DNA of 64,000 nt from an uncultured Eubacterium sp. (lineage in GTDB: Bacteria > Bacillota > Clostridia > Peptostreptococcales > Anaerovoracaceae): the NCBI GenBank assembly GCA_902495595.1, contig CABUXV010000003.1, forward strand, positions 42,430 to 106,429, given 5' to 3'. The stretch's first letter is position 1; every line of letters begins with the position of its first letter. The notes below the pieces were generated by a model, which saw only the letters and a list, made by a program, of their open reading frames with translations, searched no databases and was not told the DNA's origin. Positions 43,792 to 53,056 of the stretch are shown here, in pieces. The translations under genes were made by a program, and so were the position numbers.

Positions 43792-45354
43792 TTAAGCGAA
43801 GAGCCAAGTAAGGGCGAAGAGCAGAACACCTGCGATAGCAGCAAGATAAGCTCCTATTCTCCATCTCTTATACTGTTTGTCAAGTTTAGCTTTTTCATCT
43901 GCGGTAGGCTCAGCTGTAGCAAGAGCAAGAGCTTCAACGTCAATAGCTTCCTGAGGAATAGGTCTCTTGCGTACGAATACAAAGTAGTAGATGATAGCTA
44001 TTGCATCCCAGGCAATGTTGTACCATATTGCAACAGGGTCATATGCCAGTACAAGGAGTACTGCGAAGCAGATGATACTGAACCATGCTCCGAATGTACC
44101 TGCAGGACATCTCCAAGGTCTCTTGAGATCAGGCTCTTTTTTACGCAGTGCCAGGAATGACCAGAATCCGATGATATAAGCCTGAATCTGATTGTACGAG
44201 CACATGAGAGCTACGATTTTGATGGAACCTGTCAGGATGAAGAATACGCCCAGAACTCCGCAAAGTATTACTGCACGGTGAGGACTCTTATATTTGTCAT
44301 GTACCTTACCGAAGTATTTAGGGAAGTTGCCGTCTTCTGACATTATGTATATGTATCTTGCAGGACCTGCTATACAAGGGTTCATTGTGGAGAAATCTCC
44401 ACCTAAAGTGATACCCAGACACAGGATTACAAGAGGCAGTCCAACGATACCTGCATACTGCATAGCGTCTGCATAAGGTGCAGCAGAAGTATATAAATCA
44501 GGAACGTTTTCTGCAGGAGTAAGTGCGCAGAGGAACCACTGGAACAACAGATTAACGGCTAATACGCAGAAAGGCGATATAAGCAGCGCTCTTGGAATAG
44601 TCAGCTGAGGGAATTTAACTTCAGAACCCATACCAACGATTGTTTCGTATCCGAAGAAGCACCAGAGCACGAGCAGTACAGCCTGTGCGAATGCGTTTAC
44701 GCCTGCAGGGATACCAACGCCTGCAACCATTTCAGTTATACCTGAGAAATCTGCCTTTGCAATAACAGTAGCAAACCATACCAGTGAACAAGCCCAGAAG
44801 AAGAACATGAAGAAGTTCTGAGTTTTTCCGTTCATTTCAATACCGCGGTATGAGATGAATGTGAATAAAACAAAGAGGGCTATGGCAGGAATTACTTTCC
44901 ACAGAAATACATCTGTAGGTACATTTCCTGCAAAGTAGTCAACGAGTGAATAGTTGTTGTTGTCGATAGGAACATCAAGTCCCAGTGCGCTCAGAAGTCT
45001 TGTAAAGTAGTTTGAGAACGCCATGGATTCAGATGCGCCTATGCCGACCTGAGCCAGAGTATAGTTCCAGCTTTCGAATACGGCTACAGGATAGTTAACT
45101 GCTCTCTTGGCAAATGAGTAAGTTCCGCCGGCGAGAGGAAGTGCCGCACCCATTTCACCATACATAGCGCATGGGAAAAGAATGAGTATAAAGGCAATTA
45201 ATGATGCGATAATTACGGTACCGCCCATAAGTCCGACAATCTGTGAGCCAACTGTAAACAATCCTACGCCTATTACAGCGCCCGCTGTAATGGTAACGCA
45301 TTCCGAGAGGCCCAAAGATCTGTTCAGAGTCTGAACATTAGTATTTTTTTCCAT
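43792..45354 (-). CDS. APC-family amino acid permease
   Basis: Twelve-helix membrane transporter of 520 residues, APC superfamily. The N-terminal TM1 glycine motif ITAGAVIGVGLFTVGSQIVG and MYGEMGAALPLAGGTYSF are typical. The C-terminus has a short charged cytosolic tail and a last helix (IGAYLAAIAGVLLFALTWLF). AAGGAGG lies 8-14 bases before the ATG. It is preceded in the same transcript by a small membrane protein gene and is divergent from an AraC regulator, a kinase and an aminotransferase. The substrate is unknown; an amino alcohol or amino acid handled by those enzymes is plausible. Confidence 0.9.
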   Translation of the reverse strand: MEKNTNVQTLNRSLGLSECVTITAGAVIGVGLFTVGSQIVGLMGGTVIIASLIAFILILFPCAMYGEMGAALPLAGGTYSFAKRAVNYPVAVFESWNYTLAQVGIGASESMAFSNYFTRLLSALGLDVPIDNNNYSLVDYFAGNVPTDVFLWKVIPAIALFVLFTFISYRGIEMNGKTQNFFMFFFWACSLVWFATVIAKADFSGITEMVAGVGIPAGVNAFAQAVLLVLWCFFGYETIVGMGSEVKFPQLTIPRALLISPFCVLAVNLLFQWFLCALTPAENVPDLYTSAAPYADAMQYAGIVGLPLVILCLGITLGGDFSTMNPCIAGPARYIYIMSEDGNFPKYFGKVHDKYKSPHRAVILCGVLGVFFILTGSIKIVALMCSYNQIQAYIIGFWSFLALRKKEPDLKRPWRCPAGTFGAWFSIICFAVLLVLAYDPVAIWYNIAWDAIAIIYYFVFVRKRPIPQEAIDVEALALATAEPTADEKAKLDKQYKRWRIGAYLAAIAGVLLFALTWLFA

Positions 45355-45437
45355 CGAAAAAAACCTCCTTCAAATATGGTAAATGTGATAAATAATAAAA
45401 GATATTATTTACGTTAAAATGTAAACAGTGAAAAGAG

Positions 45438-45824
45438 CTATTGCTCAGGTGACGAATTTTCTTCCGACTGCTTTTCTTGCAGCTTTGTTCTGTTTTCTTC
45501 AGCTTCTTCCTCAGCAGCACGCATGAGCCTGCGCTGTCTGTAATAAGGAAATAGGAATACAAGAGTTGCAATATTGAATGTAAGCCACATTCTTATGCAA
45601 AATAAAAAGAGCCCGTCAAGCTGGCCTGCTTCTGCAACAAACAGAGGCCTGAATGCAAGTACCGTTGAGATGATAAAACAAACAGCGGGTAATATTAAAC
45701 CGACGTATGGATTCTGACGTGAGCACAAAGATTTTTGTACGCTTATTATTAAATACATCAAAACTAACGCTGTTGGAAAGATTATTACCATTTTGTCCGG
45801 GTCCATGCCCTGTAGTATTTGCAT
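45438..45824 (-). CDS. Small membrane protein upstream of the permease
   Basis: 128 residues from ATG 45824, with AGGAGT 10 bases upstream. Three hydrophobic stretches (MVIIFPTALVLMYLIISV, VGLILPAVCFIISTVLAF, MWLTFNIATLVFLFPYY) precede a basic-to-acidic, Glu/Gln-rich cytosolic tail, probably coiled coil. No known family is recognised. It lies 83 bases before the permease start on the same strand and shares its promoter region, so it may be an accessory subunit of the transporter. This is inference from position. Confidence 0.7.
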   Translation of the reverse strand: MQILQGMDPDKMVIIFPTALVLMYLIISVQKSLCSRQNPYVGLILPAVCFIISTVLAFRPLFVAEAGQLDGLFLFCIRMWLTFNIATLVFLFPYYRQRRLMRAAEEEAEENRTKLQEKQSEENSSPEQ

Positions 45825-45910
45825 TGCAAAAATCACTCCTACATTTTATTATTGTATAACGTTGTTATTGTACACTATTGGGAAATTCATTAAATAGGAA
45901 AAAACGGAAG

Positions 45911-45939
45911 TTGACCGACTTAATTCTAAATGATATGAT
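45911..45939 (+). promoter_or_regulatory. Promoter of the AraC regulator gene
   Basis: TTGACC (45911-45916), 17-base spacer, TATGAT (45934-45939), 51 bases before the start. The intergenic region also has ATAACgttGTTAT (about 45857-45869), a possible regulator site between the divergent units. Confidence 0.65.
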
Positions 45940-45989
45940 AAAATCAAGATTAAACAGTGTTCGGATTTATACTACCAGGAAGAAAAAAT

Positions 45990-46874
45990 ATGTCATTTGT
46001 TATAAGCAGAAAACAATATTTGGCGCCAAATGAACCAAGGGCTCAGTATGAACCCTTGATTTTTGAAGAGGAAGGCTTTGAGGTGAACAGAATAGATGTC
46101 ACCTTTGGGCATCCCCTTTACACTACGGTTGCCGATATTTTTTATATCAAATCAATATCAGATGAGCGTAAATTACTGCCGATAATTCCTGACGGCTGTA
46201 TGGCGCTTGTTTTTTTCGGAAACAAAGAAAAAGAAAATATAAACGCGTATATATGCGGAGTGACTGATGAAATAAAGAAAATCGAAATCGAACCTGATGA
46301 ATATTATATTTTTATAAGATTTCTTCCGGGCATAGGTTTTTCGCTTTTGAAGCAGCCTGCCAGCAAACTTACAAATAAAGCTCTGCCTCTTAAAGGCAAT
46401 ATGGAAGGCGGGGAGCAGATAGTTTCCATTTTGGAAAGAGAAACCCAGCTTGTTGAAAGAATAAGGTTGATTTCAAAAGTTATTCGGGTCAATCTTCACA
46501 GTGAATCAAATAAGTATCTTATAAAATACTGTACGGAAAGGATACTGCAGACTCAGGGCAATATTAAAGTGGAAGAACTGGCAGATGAGACGGGATTTAC
46601 TTCAAGACATATAGGAAAGATGTTTGAACGATGTGTGGGCATATCGCCTAAACTTTACTCCCAGATAATAAGATTACAGCTTTCCATGACCAAGATTATT
46701 GAAGATAAAAATACGCTTTTAGTAGATATAGCGATTGACAGCGGATTCTTTGATCATGCGCACATGAACAGAATGTACAAGAAGCTGATGCATTGTTCGT
46801 CGGGAGACTTTAGAAAAAATTTATTCAGCAAGCTGGATTATCAGCATATTGACAGTTACATTTCCGTTAGTTGA
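45990..46874 (+). CDS. AraC-family transcriptional regulator
   Basis: 294 residues. The C-terminal AraC-type DNA-binding domain has two helix-turn-helix units (ILQTQGNIKVEELADETGFT and HIGKMFERCVG, then DIAIDSGFFDHAHMNRMYKK). The N-terminal 180 residues form an effector domain without clear relation to the sugar-binding cupin; they resemble the group with a DUF6597-like sensor (LPIIPDGCMALVFFG, YYIFIRFLPGIGFSLL). ATG 45990 is supported by AGGAAG 8 bases upstream. It is divergent from the permease unit and 55 bases before the kinase gene, so it probably controls both. Confidence 0.88.
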   Translation: MSFVISRKQYLAPNEPRAQYEPLIFEEEGFEVNRIDVTFGHPLYTTVADIFYIKSISDERKLLPIIPDGCMALVFFGNKEKENINAYICGVTDEIKKIEIEPDEYYIFIRFLPGIGFSLLKQPASKLTNKALPLKGNMEGGEQIVSILERETQLVERIRLISKVIRVNLHSESNKYLIKYCTERILQTQGNIKVEELADETGFTSRHIGKMFERCVGISPKLYSQIIRLQLSMTKIIEDKNTLLVDIAIDSGFFDHAHMNRMYKKLMHCSSGDFRKNLFSKLDYQHIDSYISVS

Positions 46875-46929
46875 TATAAATATTAAAAAAGTACATTATT
46901 AAAGAACGTTAAAGAATGAGGGCAATGAT

Positions 46930-48429
46930 ATGAAAAACAAGAAATATTATATTGGGCTTGACCAGGGGACTACGGGGACGACTACACTGCTTTTGGACGA
47001 AGGCTGGAACATCGTTTCAAGAGGATATAAGGAACACAAGCAGTATTATCCAAAACCTGGATGGGTTGAACATGACCCGCTTGAACTTTGGCAGAGGGTA
47101 ATAGAATCCATGACTATGGCTCTCAATTCAGCAGATGTGTCTCCTGAAGAAGTTGCATGCATAGGAATTGACAATCAGGGAGAAACGGTTATGCTTTGGG
47201 ACAAGGTGACAGGTTCTCCTCTTTACAATGCTATAGTTTGGCAGGACAGACGAATGGCAAGATACGCTGATGAGCTTACCAAAACACATGGAGAACTGAT
47301 AAGAGATAAAACAGGTCTTATGGCGGACTCTTATTTCAGCGGTCCCAAGATAAAATGGATTATTGACAATGTCGATGGCGTAAAAGAGAAAATTAAAGAA
47401 GGACGGGTTCTTGCAGGAACGCTGGATTCATGGCTTATATGGAAAATGACTCACGGAAGAGTTCACGTTACCGACTGTTCTACTGCTTCAAGAACGATGA
47501 TGTTCAATGTTCACACGGGCAAGTGGGATGATGATATTCTGGATATTTTAGGTATAAACAGGTCTATACTTCCGGAAATATGCGACAGCTCAATGATATA
47601 TGGATACACAGATCCTTTGGATTTCTTCGGCGCAAGAATACCTATCTCAGGTTCGGTAGTGGACCAGCAGGCAGCGCTGTTCGGACAGGCATGTTTTGCT
47701 CCCGGTACTATAAAGTGTACTTATGGAACAGGATGTTTCATGCTAATGAATACGGGAAATAAAGCCGTTTATTCAAAAAACGGTCTGCTTACTACTGTTG
47801 CATGGAGAATGGACAAGAAAATGACATTCGCATTGGATGGCGGAATATATATAACGGGAGCTGCAACACAGTGGCTTAGAGACGGATTAAAGATAATAGA
47901 CAATGCAGCGCAGACCGAACAGATGGCATACGATGCGAAATCCAACGGAGGGGTATATTTTGTTCCTGCGTTTTCGGGTCTTGCAGCGCCTCATTGGGAT
48001 TCCTATGCAAGGGGAACCATGATGGGAATAACAGGAGGTACGACAAGAGAGCATGTTGTAAGGGCAACTTTGGAGTCGACAGCCTATCAGGTAAAAGATA
48101 ATCTGGATGTCATGAATATGGATGCAAGTATGCCTATTACCATACTGAGGGCTGACGGAGGTGCAGTAGCTAATAACTTTCTGATGCAGTTCCAGGCGGA
48201 TATACTGGGTATTCCTGTGGATGTTCCTGTTATAAAGGATACTACGGCTTTGGGAGCAGCTCAGCTGGCAGCATTGGGAATCGGGGAATTTGATTCGATA
48301 GAGGATTTGGCGCAGAACTGGAAACTGGCTAAGAGATATGAGCCTAAGATGAGCGTTGATGAAAGAGAATCATTGCTTTACAACTGGCACAGAGCTGTTG
48401 AAAGAGCCAAGAACTGGTCGGAAGAATAG
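46930..48429 (+). CDS. FGGY-family kinase, glycerol-kinase-like
   Basis: 499-residue ATP-dependent carbohydrate/polyol kinase, closest to GlpK in its overall pattern: IGLDQGTTGTTTLLLD, AIVWQDRRMA, VVDQQAALFGQACF, KCTYGTGCFMLMNTG, and the C-terminal RADGGAVANNFLMQFQAD. Of the GlpK glycerol-binding residues, Glu84, Trp103, Tyr135 and Asp245 have counterparts, but the position of Arg83 (NQRET in E. coli) reads NQGET, a glycine. The substrate may therefore be a relative of glycerol, such as dihydroxyacetone or another short polyol. Lies between an AraC regulator and an aminotransferase in one transcript. Confidence 0.85.
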   Translation: MKNKKYYIGLDQGTTGTTTLLLDEGWNIVSRGYKEHKQYYPKPGWVEHDPLELWQRVIESMTMALNSADVSPEEVACIGIDNQGETVMLWDKVTGSPLYNAIVWQDRRMARYADELTKTHGELIRDKTGLMADSYFSGPKIKWIIDNVDGVKEKIKEGRVLAGTLDSWLIWKMTHGRVHVTDCSTASRTMMFNVHTGKWDDDILDILGINRSILPEICDSSMIYGYTDPLDFFGARIPISGSVVDQQAALFGQACFAPGTIKCTYGTGCFMLMNTGNKAVYSKNGLLTTVAWRMDKKMTFALDGGIYITGAATQWLRDGLKIIDNAAQTEQMAYDAKSNGGVYFVPAFSGLAAPHWDSYARGTMMGITGGTTREHVVRATLESTAYQVKDNLDVMNMDASMPITILRADGGAVANNFLMQFQADILGIPVDVPVIKDTTALGAAQLAALGIGEFDSIEDLAQNWKLAKRYEPKMSVDERESLLYNWHRAVERAKNWSEE

Positions 48430-48499
48430 GAAAAGACAGTATAAGCTGTTTTGAATAAGTAAATAAATAATAAAACGATATTTGAAAGGAAGTGTAGAA

Positions 48500-49591
48500 A
48501 TGAGTGCACCAAAATTATTCAGTCCGGGACCTATAATGGTAAAAGAGAATGTAAGACAGGCTTTGACGCATTATGATATCTGCCACAGAGGAGCAGAATT
48601 CGAAGCTTTGTTCGCGGATACAACTGCAAAAATAAACAAATTATTTAAGGCTGATGATACTTACAGATCAATGCTTATATCAGGCTCTGGAACATCTTCA
48701 AACGAGACAGTTCTTTCATCCATATTTAATGAAGGCGAAAAAGTAATGCTTATAAGAAACGGAGTATTTGGAGAAAGACTTCTTGAGATAATCCAAAAAT
48801 ATGATATTCCTCTCGTTGACTGTGAATTTCCTTGGGCTGAAACTCCATCTTTAGATAAGGTTGAAGAAATGCTTGCTGCAAATCCTGATGTAAAGGTTGT
48901 AGCTATGGTATTCCATGAAACTTCAACAGGAATGATAAATCCTGTAAAAGAAGTAGGTCAGATTGCAAAGAAATACAATAAATGGTTCTTTGTTGACTGT
49001 GTTTCCGCAGCTGCGGGCGAGCTTATAGATGTTGTTGACTTTAATATTACTTTTGCCACTTCAGTAGGCGGAAAATGTCTTGGCGCATATCCTGGTTCGG
49101 CTTACGTGTGCGGAAAGATTGAAGCGCTTGAAACACTTACGCCTGAAATGGGCAAGACCGTATATCTTAACCTTGCTAAGCATTACATTTCGGCTAAGAC
49201 TAAAAATCAAACTCCTAATACGCCTAATGTAAATCTTTTCTGGGCTCTTAACGTTGCTCTGGATAATGCTTTGGCTGACGGAGGTATTGAGGCAAGAGTT
49301 GCAAGATATAAAGAGTGCGCAGGAATTTTAAGACAGGGAATGAAAGACATGGGTCTTAAGCTTTTGCTTGATGATGAATCAAAAATGGCAAGTACAGTAA
49401 CATCCGTATTCCTTCCTGAAGGCAAGGATTTAAAGAAATTCCTTACAGACATGGAAGACAAGGGATATGTTGTTTACAGCGGAAAAGGCAAGTATGAAGA
49501 AATGGGTATGTTCCAGGTTGCAAATATGGGTGAGATATATCCTGATGACTGTAAAGTATTCCTTGAAGTTCTAAAAAGCTGTATAGCATAA
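48500..49591 (+). CDS. Class V aminotransferase, PhnW-like
   Basis: 363-residue PLP enzyme of the class V family. The pattern fits 2-aminoethylphosphonate:pyruvate transaminase and alanine/serine-glyoxylate transaminases: FSPGPIMVKENVRQAL, YDICHRGAEFEALF, SGSGTSSNETVLSS, and the PLP lysine in ATSVGGKCLGAYPG. No other phosphonate gene is present. AAAGGAAG precedes ATG 48500. It follows the FGGY kinase by 70 bases. An amino alcohol could be converted to the carbonyl compound that the kinase then phosphorylates, but the substrate is not known. Confidence 0.85.
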   Translation: MSAPKLFSPGPIMVKENVRQALTHYDICHRGAEFEALFADTTAKINKLFKADDTYRSMLISGSGTSSNETVLSSIFNEGEKVMLIRNGVFGERLLEIIQKYDIPLVDCEFPWAETPSLDKVEEMLAANPDVKVVAMVFHETSTGMINPVKEVGQIAKKYNKWFFVDCVSAAAGELIDVVDFNITFATSVGGKCLGAYPGSAYVCGKIEALETLTPEMGKTVYLNLAKHYISAKTKNQTPNTPNVNLFWALNVALDNALADGGIEARVARYKECAGILRQGMKDMGLKLLLDDESKMASTVTSVFLPEGKDLKKFLTDMEDKGYVVYSGKGKYEEMGMFQVANMGEIYPDDCKVFLEVLKSCIA

Positions 49592-49650
49592 AAATATCTT
49601 TTATGGCTTTAAAATAATATAATTTAAAAACGAGTATAAGCAAATATAGA

Positions 49651-49717
49651 AAAATAAAAACACTTTCAAAAATCCGCCTTTCCCCCTCTCGCAGGAAATT
49701 GAAAGTGTTTTTATTTT
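49651..49717. terminator. Bidirectional terminator between the aminotransferase and PHP genes
   Basis: Perfect 19-bp stem (49651-49669 with 49699-49717), 29-base loop. The stem carries A-rich and T-rich runs at its base, so it can end transcripts from both sides. Confidence 0.85.
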
Positions 49718-49769
49718 AATCTCATAAATGTTAAAGTGAAAACAGGCTGCTGTAATTAAAAGATAAGAA

Positions 49770-50585
49770 TTACAGGTTGTAAAATTCAGGTATTCTCTGA
49801 TGAAATTTACAGTAGTATTTGAATCCTATATGCTTTGCGAATTCCACCGCATCATTAAAATGATACTGATAATATGCGGGGTCGTGAGCATCAGAGCCGA
49901 ATGTGAGTATTTCTCCTCCGAGCTGCAGATATCTTCTTAGAATTGATTCTCTTGGCAGCCATGAATCAGTCCCGTATCTGAAATTTGAGGTGTTTATTTC
50001 AAGTCCTTTGCCGTCGTTTATTATAAGCTTTAAAATTTCATCAATTTGGTCCTCAAAAGGCTTATAGTCGTAAATTTTTCCTATGTATCTGTCCAATATG
50101 CTCAGATGACCTGCGATATCGTAGTTCTTGAATTCTGACAGACATTCGTAAACATACGTATAAAAATCTTCAAGAAGAGCAGGGACATCTGCTGTTGAGA
50201 AATCATATCGGTACATATCGCTGTTTCTCATGCAGTGAAATGAACCTATGATAATGTCAAAGGGGAAAGAATTGACAGCCTTGTTGATTTGAGCAAACTG
50301 TCCTTTCATTATACCTATCTCAAGCCCTGTAAGAATTTCTATTTTATTCATGTAATACTGGCGTGACTTTCTGAGCGCCGGCAGGTATTTGTCAAAATCC
50401 ATAATAAAAGGAAATTCCGGGTCGGGATATCCGGGATCGTGGTGGTCAGTTATTGCGATTGTTTTTATACCTTTGGAAATAGCGCCTTTTATCATATCAT
50501 CCATTGAAATGTCACAGTCATCGGAAAATCCCGTATGAGTGTGAAAGTCACATGGTAAAGAGCATTTGTTTTTATCGTTGTTCAT
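49770..50585 (-). CDS. PHP-domain phosphoesterase (HisJ-like)
   Basis: 271-residue metal-dependent phosphoesterase of the PHP superfamily, similar to the histidinol-phosphatase HisJ type. Metal ligands: DFHTHTGFSDDC, ITDHHDPG, LTGLEIGIMKG, GSFHCM, and the C-terminal FGSDAHDP. No histidine biosynthesis gene is near. AAGGAA precedes the ATG. It follows the histidine kinase gene by 22 bases on the same strand, so it is probably the third gene of the two-component operon. The substrate is therefore open; a signalling phosphoester is possible. Confidence 0.88.
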   Translation of the reverse strand: MNNDKNKCSLPCDFHTHTGFSDDCDISMDDMIKGAISKGIKTIAITDHHDPGYPDPEFPFIMDFDKYLPALRKSRQYYMNKIEILTGLEIGIMKGQFAQINKAVNSFPFDIIIGSFHCMRNSDMYRYDFSTADVPALLEDFYTYVYECLSEFKNYDIAGHLSILDRYIGKIYDYKPFEDQIDEILKLIINDGKGLEINTSNFRYGTDSWLPRESILRRYLQLGGEILTFGSDAHDPAYYQYHFNDAVEFAKHIGFKYYCKFHQRIPEFYNL

Positions 50586-50607
50586 CTTTTTATTCCTTAT
50601 AAATATA

Positions 50608-52077
50608 TTATCTGTTTTTATTATTTAGAGTAGGTGCGGAAAGCCGTTCTTTTTCTGTTCGTACAAAGTTAAGCTCAAACCAGAAAGAAGTACCGGCGCC
50701 TAAGGTGCTGTCCACGCCGAAGTTGACTTTATGAAGAGTGAGGATTTCCTTTACTATGGAAAGTCCGAGTCCTGACCCTTCGCTTGCTCTAACCATGTTG
50801 GAACTGGCTTTATAGTATCTGTCCCATACATGATTCAAATCCTCTGCTGCGATTCCCACGCCATTGTCTTCTACTTTACATAGTATTGATTTTCCCCGTT
50901 TTTTCAGGGTTACGTTTACCGTTTTATCATCACCGCAGAATTTTATTGCATTCGTAACGAGATTGGAGATTACCTGTTTTATTTTATCCTCATCACCGTT
51001 TACTATAAAGTTTGCGGGAGCATTGAAGTTAAAGGTGTAACCGTCTTCTTCTTCCATAATCTTGTATGTGTTTATAATACTTTTGGCTGCGTCTGTGATG
51101 CTGAAATCGCTTTTGGTCAAGGTCATTTTACCTGACTGCATTCTGGATATTGTAAGAAGGTCGTTTACAAGACCGTTAAGTCTGTCGGCTTCATCTATAA
51201 TAACCTGAAGATGCTCTTCCCTTTTGACAGGATTATTGCCGGATATATCCTTAATCATCTCAGCATAGGATTTTATCATTGTAAGAGGTGTCCGCAGGTC
51301 GTGGGAGACATTGGCAATTAAATCTTTTTGCAGCATATCGGATTTTTCCAAATCTATGGATGCTCTGGTGAGGGTGTCTGCCAAATTGTTGATTTCCGTG
51401 TAATGGCCGCCCTTAAATACTATTCCGTATTCTCCGTCCGCCAGCCGTTCAGCCGAATTGGTTATCTTTCTTATCGGGCGTGTTATTCTTCCCGAAAGAT
51501 AAAAAGATATACAGCATGCCAGAAGCAGTGATATGAAGGTTACATATACGAGCTGATTTGTAAGTATCTGTATGGTGGAGGAAACGGGCCAAAGCGGAGA
51601 AAACGTATAAACTATAAGAGGCGTTTTGTTTTTAGCTATGAGCACATTTCCGTATGCAAGTATTTCCTTTGAGTTTTCAAGTCCTTTTATTCTGAGAGAT
51701 ACATAATCCTTTTGCGTTTCCAAAAGGCGTTTGTTTACTGTCTCTATCTGGCTTGAATAGTATTTTGCACTGGTTGTATCGCCTGAGGGTTTGAAATACA
51801 TGGTGCTGCCGTCAAAGGATGCGATGTAGATATATACATCATTGGAATCGGATATGTCCTCGACGGTTTCAAGGAATTTTTCACTTGTTTTTGTATTGTA
51901 TGATTTTTTTATGTTCTGAACTATTTTATCGGTTTGTTCTGTTTTCATAACTCCGTAAAAGTTATTTAAAAACAGCACCTGAAGAAACCACAGTATTATC
52001 ATTAAAAATGTGGTGAACAAAATAAAGTAAAGCCAGGTTTTGAATTTTATACTTCTTACATCAAGTTTAAGCTTCAA
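50608..52077 (-). CDS. Sensor histidine kinase
   Basis: 489 residues: membrane helix about 14-36, an extracellular sensor part about 37-170, a second helix about 172-195, HAMP, HisKA with the phospho-accepting His in NVSHDLRTPLTMIKSYAEMI, and an HATPase with NLVTNAIKF, DNGVGI, GSGLGLSIV. The start is TTG 52077, which overlaps the last 11 bases of the response regulator gene; no other start precedes the first helix. The signal is unknown. Partner of the regulator directly upstream. Confidence 0.93.
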   Translation of the reverse strand: MKLKLDVRSIKFKTWLYFILFTTFLMIILWFLQVLFLNNFYGVMKTEQTDKIVQNIKKSYNTKTSEKFLETVEDISDSNDVYIYIASFDGSTMYFKPSGDTTSAKYYSSQIETVNKRLLETQKDYVSLRIKGLENSKEILAYGNVLIAKNKTPLIVYTFSPLWPVSSTIQILTNQLVYVTFISLLLACCISFYLSGRITRPIRKITNSAERLADGEYGIVFKGGHYTEINNLADTLTRASIDLEKSDMLQKDLIANVSHDLRTPLTMIKSYAEMIKDISGNNPVKREEHLQVIIDEADRLNGLVNDLLTISRMQSGKMTLTKSDFSITDAAKSIINTYKIMEEEDGYTFNFNAPANFIVNGDEDKIKQVISNLVTNAIKFCGDDKTVNVTLKKRGKSILCKVEDNGVGIAAEDLNHVWDRYYKASSNMVRASEGSGLGLSIVKEILTLHKVNFGVDSTLGAGTSFWFELNFVRTEKERLSAPTLNNKNR

Positions 52078-52738
52078 ATTTATAACCTACCCCTCTTAAA
52101 GTAACTATATAATCTCTGTAGTTGCCTAAGTTGTTTCTCAGGTTTTTAATATGTGTATCTATAGTTCTGTCATCTCCGAAAAAGTCATATCCCCATATAT
52201 CGGACAGCAGTTTATCCCTTGAAAGAGCGATGTTTTTATTTTCTACAAGGTAAAACAAAAGGTCGTATTCCTTAGGTGTGAGTTCAACCTTTTCGCCGTC
52301 AACGGTAACTGTTCTGGCAGGTATGTTTATTTCAAGTCCGTCAAATTTCATTATCTGTTCCGCAGGTTTTTCTGCGGAGCTGTTTCTTGTAAGAACTGCA
52401 TTTACTCTTGCCATAAGCTCTTTAGGACTGAACGGTTTTACTACGTAATCGTCTATTCCCAGTTCAAATCCGAACAGTTTATCGTATTCTTCGCTTCTTG
52501 CGGAAAGCATTATAATAGGGATATCCTTTATCTTTTTTATTTCTTTACATGCTGAAAATCCATCGAGTTTTGGCATCATTATATCCATGATGATTAAATC
52601 ATAGTCGTTTAATTTGCAAAGTCCGAGCGCTGTCATACCATCAGCTGCTTCGGTTATTTCATGTCCGTTAAATTCCGAATATTCTCTGATAACCTCTCTT
52701 ATTTTCTGTTCATCGTCTGCAACCAGTATTTTAGCCAT
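52067..52738 (-). CDS. OmpR/PhoB-family response regulator
   Basis: 223 residues. Receiver domain with the phosphorylated Asp in DYDLIIMDIMMPKLDGF, the acidic pair in VADDE, and the lysine in VVKPFSPKELMARV. The winged-helix DNA-binding domain ends DDRTIDTHIKNLRNNLGN and GVGYKFEA. ATG 52738 has AGGAGG at 9-14 bases; a longer upstream reading frame has no homology and is not used. Paired with the overlapping histidine kinase gene. Confidence 0.95.
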   Translation of the reverse strand: MAKILVADDEQKIREVIREYSEFNGHEITEAADGMTALGLCKLNDYDLIIMDIMMPKLDGFSACKEIKKIKDIPIIMLSARSEEYDKLFGFELGIDDYVVKPFSPKELMARVNAVLTRNSSAEKPAEQIMKFDGLEINIPARTVTVDGEKVELTPKEYDLLFYLVENKNIALSRDKLLSDIWGYDFFGDDRTIDTHIKNLRNNLGNYRDYIVTLRGVGYKFEA

Positions 52739-53031
52739 GGCAAAACCTCCTGTTATTTTATTATTTAGAAAATACAATCCTGGGCATTTTCTGAATATCA
52801 GTAAAATCTCCTGTGCAAGCAGTGTAAAAGTACATTTTCCGGTAAAAAGCATAAACCGGCAGATAAAGTTCGCACAGTAGCCGAATACTGTCAGTTTCTG
52901 AAATAAAATTCCGCGAACTGACATAGATATTCTGCATTATAAGCATAAATTTGATATGTGTGTTATTTATGAAGCTTATGTAATGATTCTACCACAATTC
53001 CTGTACCTAGCCAATAAATTATGTTATAATT
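52739..53031. promoter_or_regulatory. Divergent intergenic region, two-component operon / carD
   Basis: About 300 bases without a gene. On the minus strand a TATAAT (52941-52936) with a poor -35 may start the regulator transcript, which would have a leader of about 190 bases. Just inside that leader is a perfect 8-base dyad, TGTCAGTT (52889-52896) / AACTGACA (52916-52923), that could be an operator or a leader hairpin. A smaller dyad CCGGT/ACCGG lies near 52838-52858. Confidence 0.4.
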
Positions 53032-53040
53032 GAAAAGAGT
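53032..53040 (+). promoter_or_regulatory. carD promoter (extended -10)
   Basis: TGT followed by a perfect TATAAT (53035-53040); the extended -10 form makes up for the lack of a good -35. It lies 17 bases before carD's start, which gives a very short leader with TTGGAGG. Confidence 0.6.
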
Positions 53041-53056
53041 ATAGTTGGAGGATTTT

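Noticed and set aside
46930..48429. Firm assignment as glycerol kinase GlpK
   Set aside because: No glpF, glpD or glycerol regulator nearby, and the Arg83 position is glycine; only a glycerol-kinase-like call is justified.
48500..49591. Phosphonate degradation locus
   Set aside because: The PhnW-like gene stands alone; no phosphonatase, phosphonoacetaldehyde or phosphonate transport gene is present.
52739..52924. Long N-terminal extension of the response regulator
   Set aside because: It precedes the AGGAGG site and has no similarity to receiver domains; the receiver starts exactly at ATG 52738.
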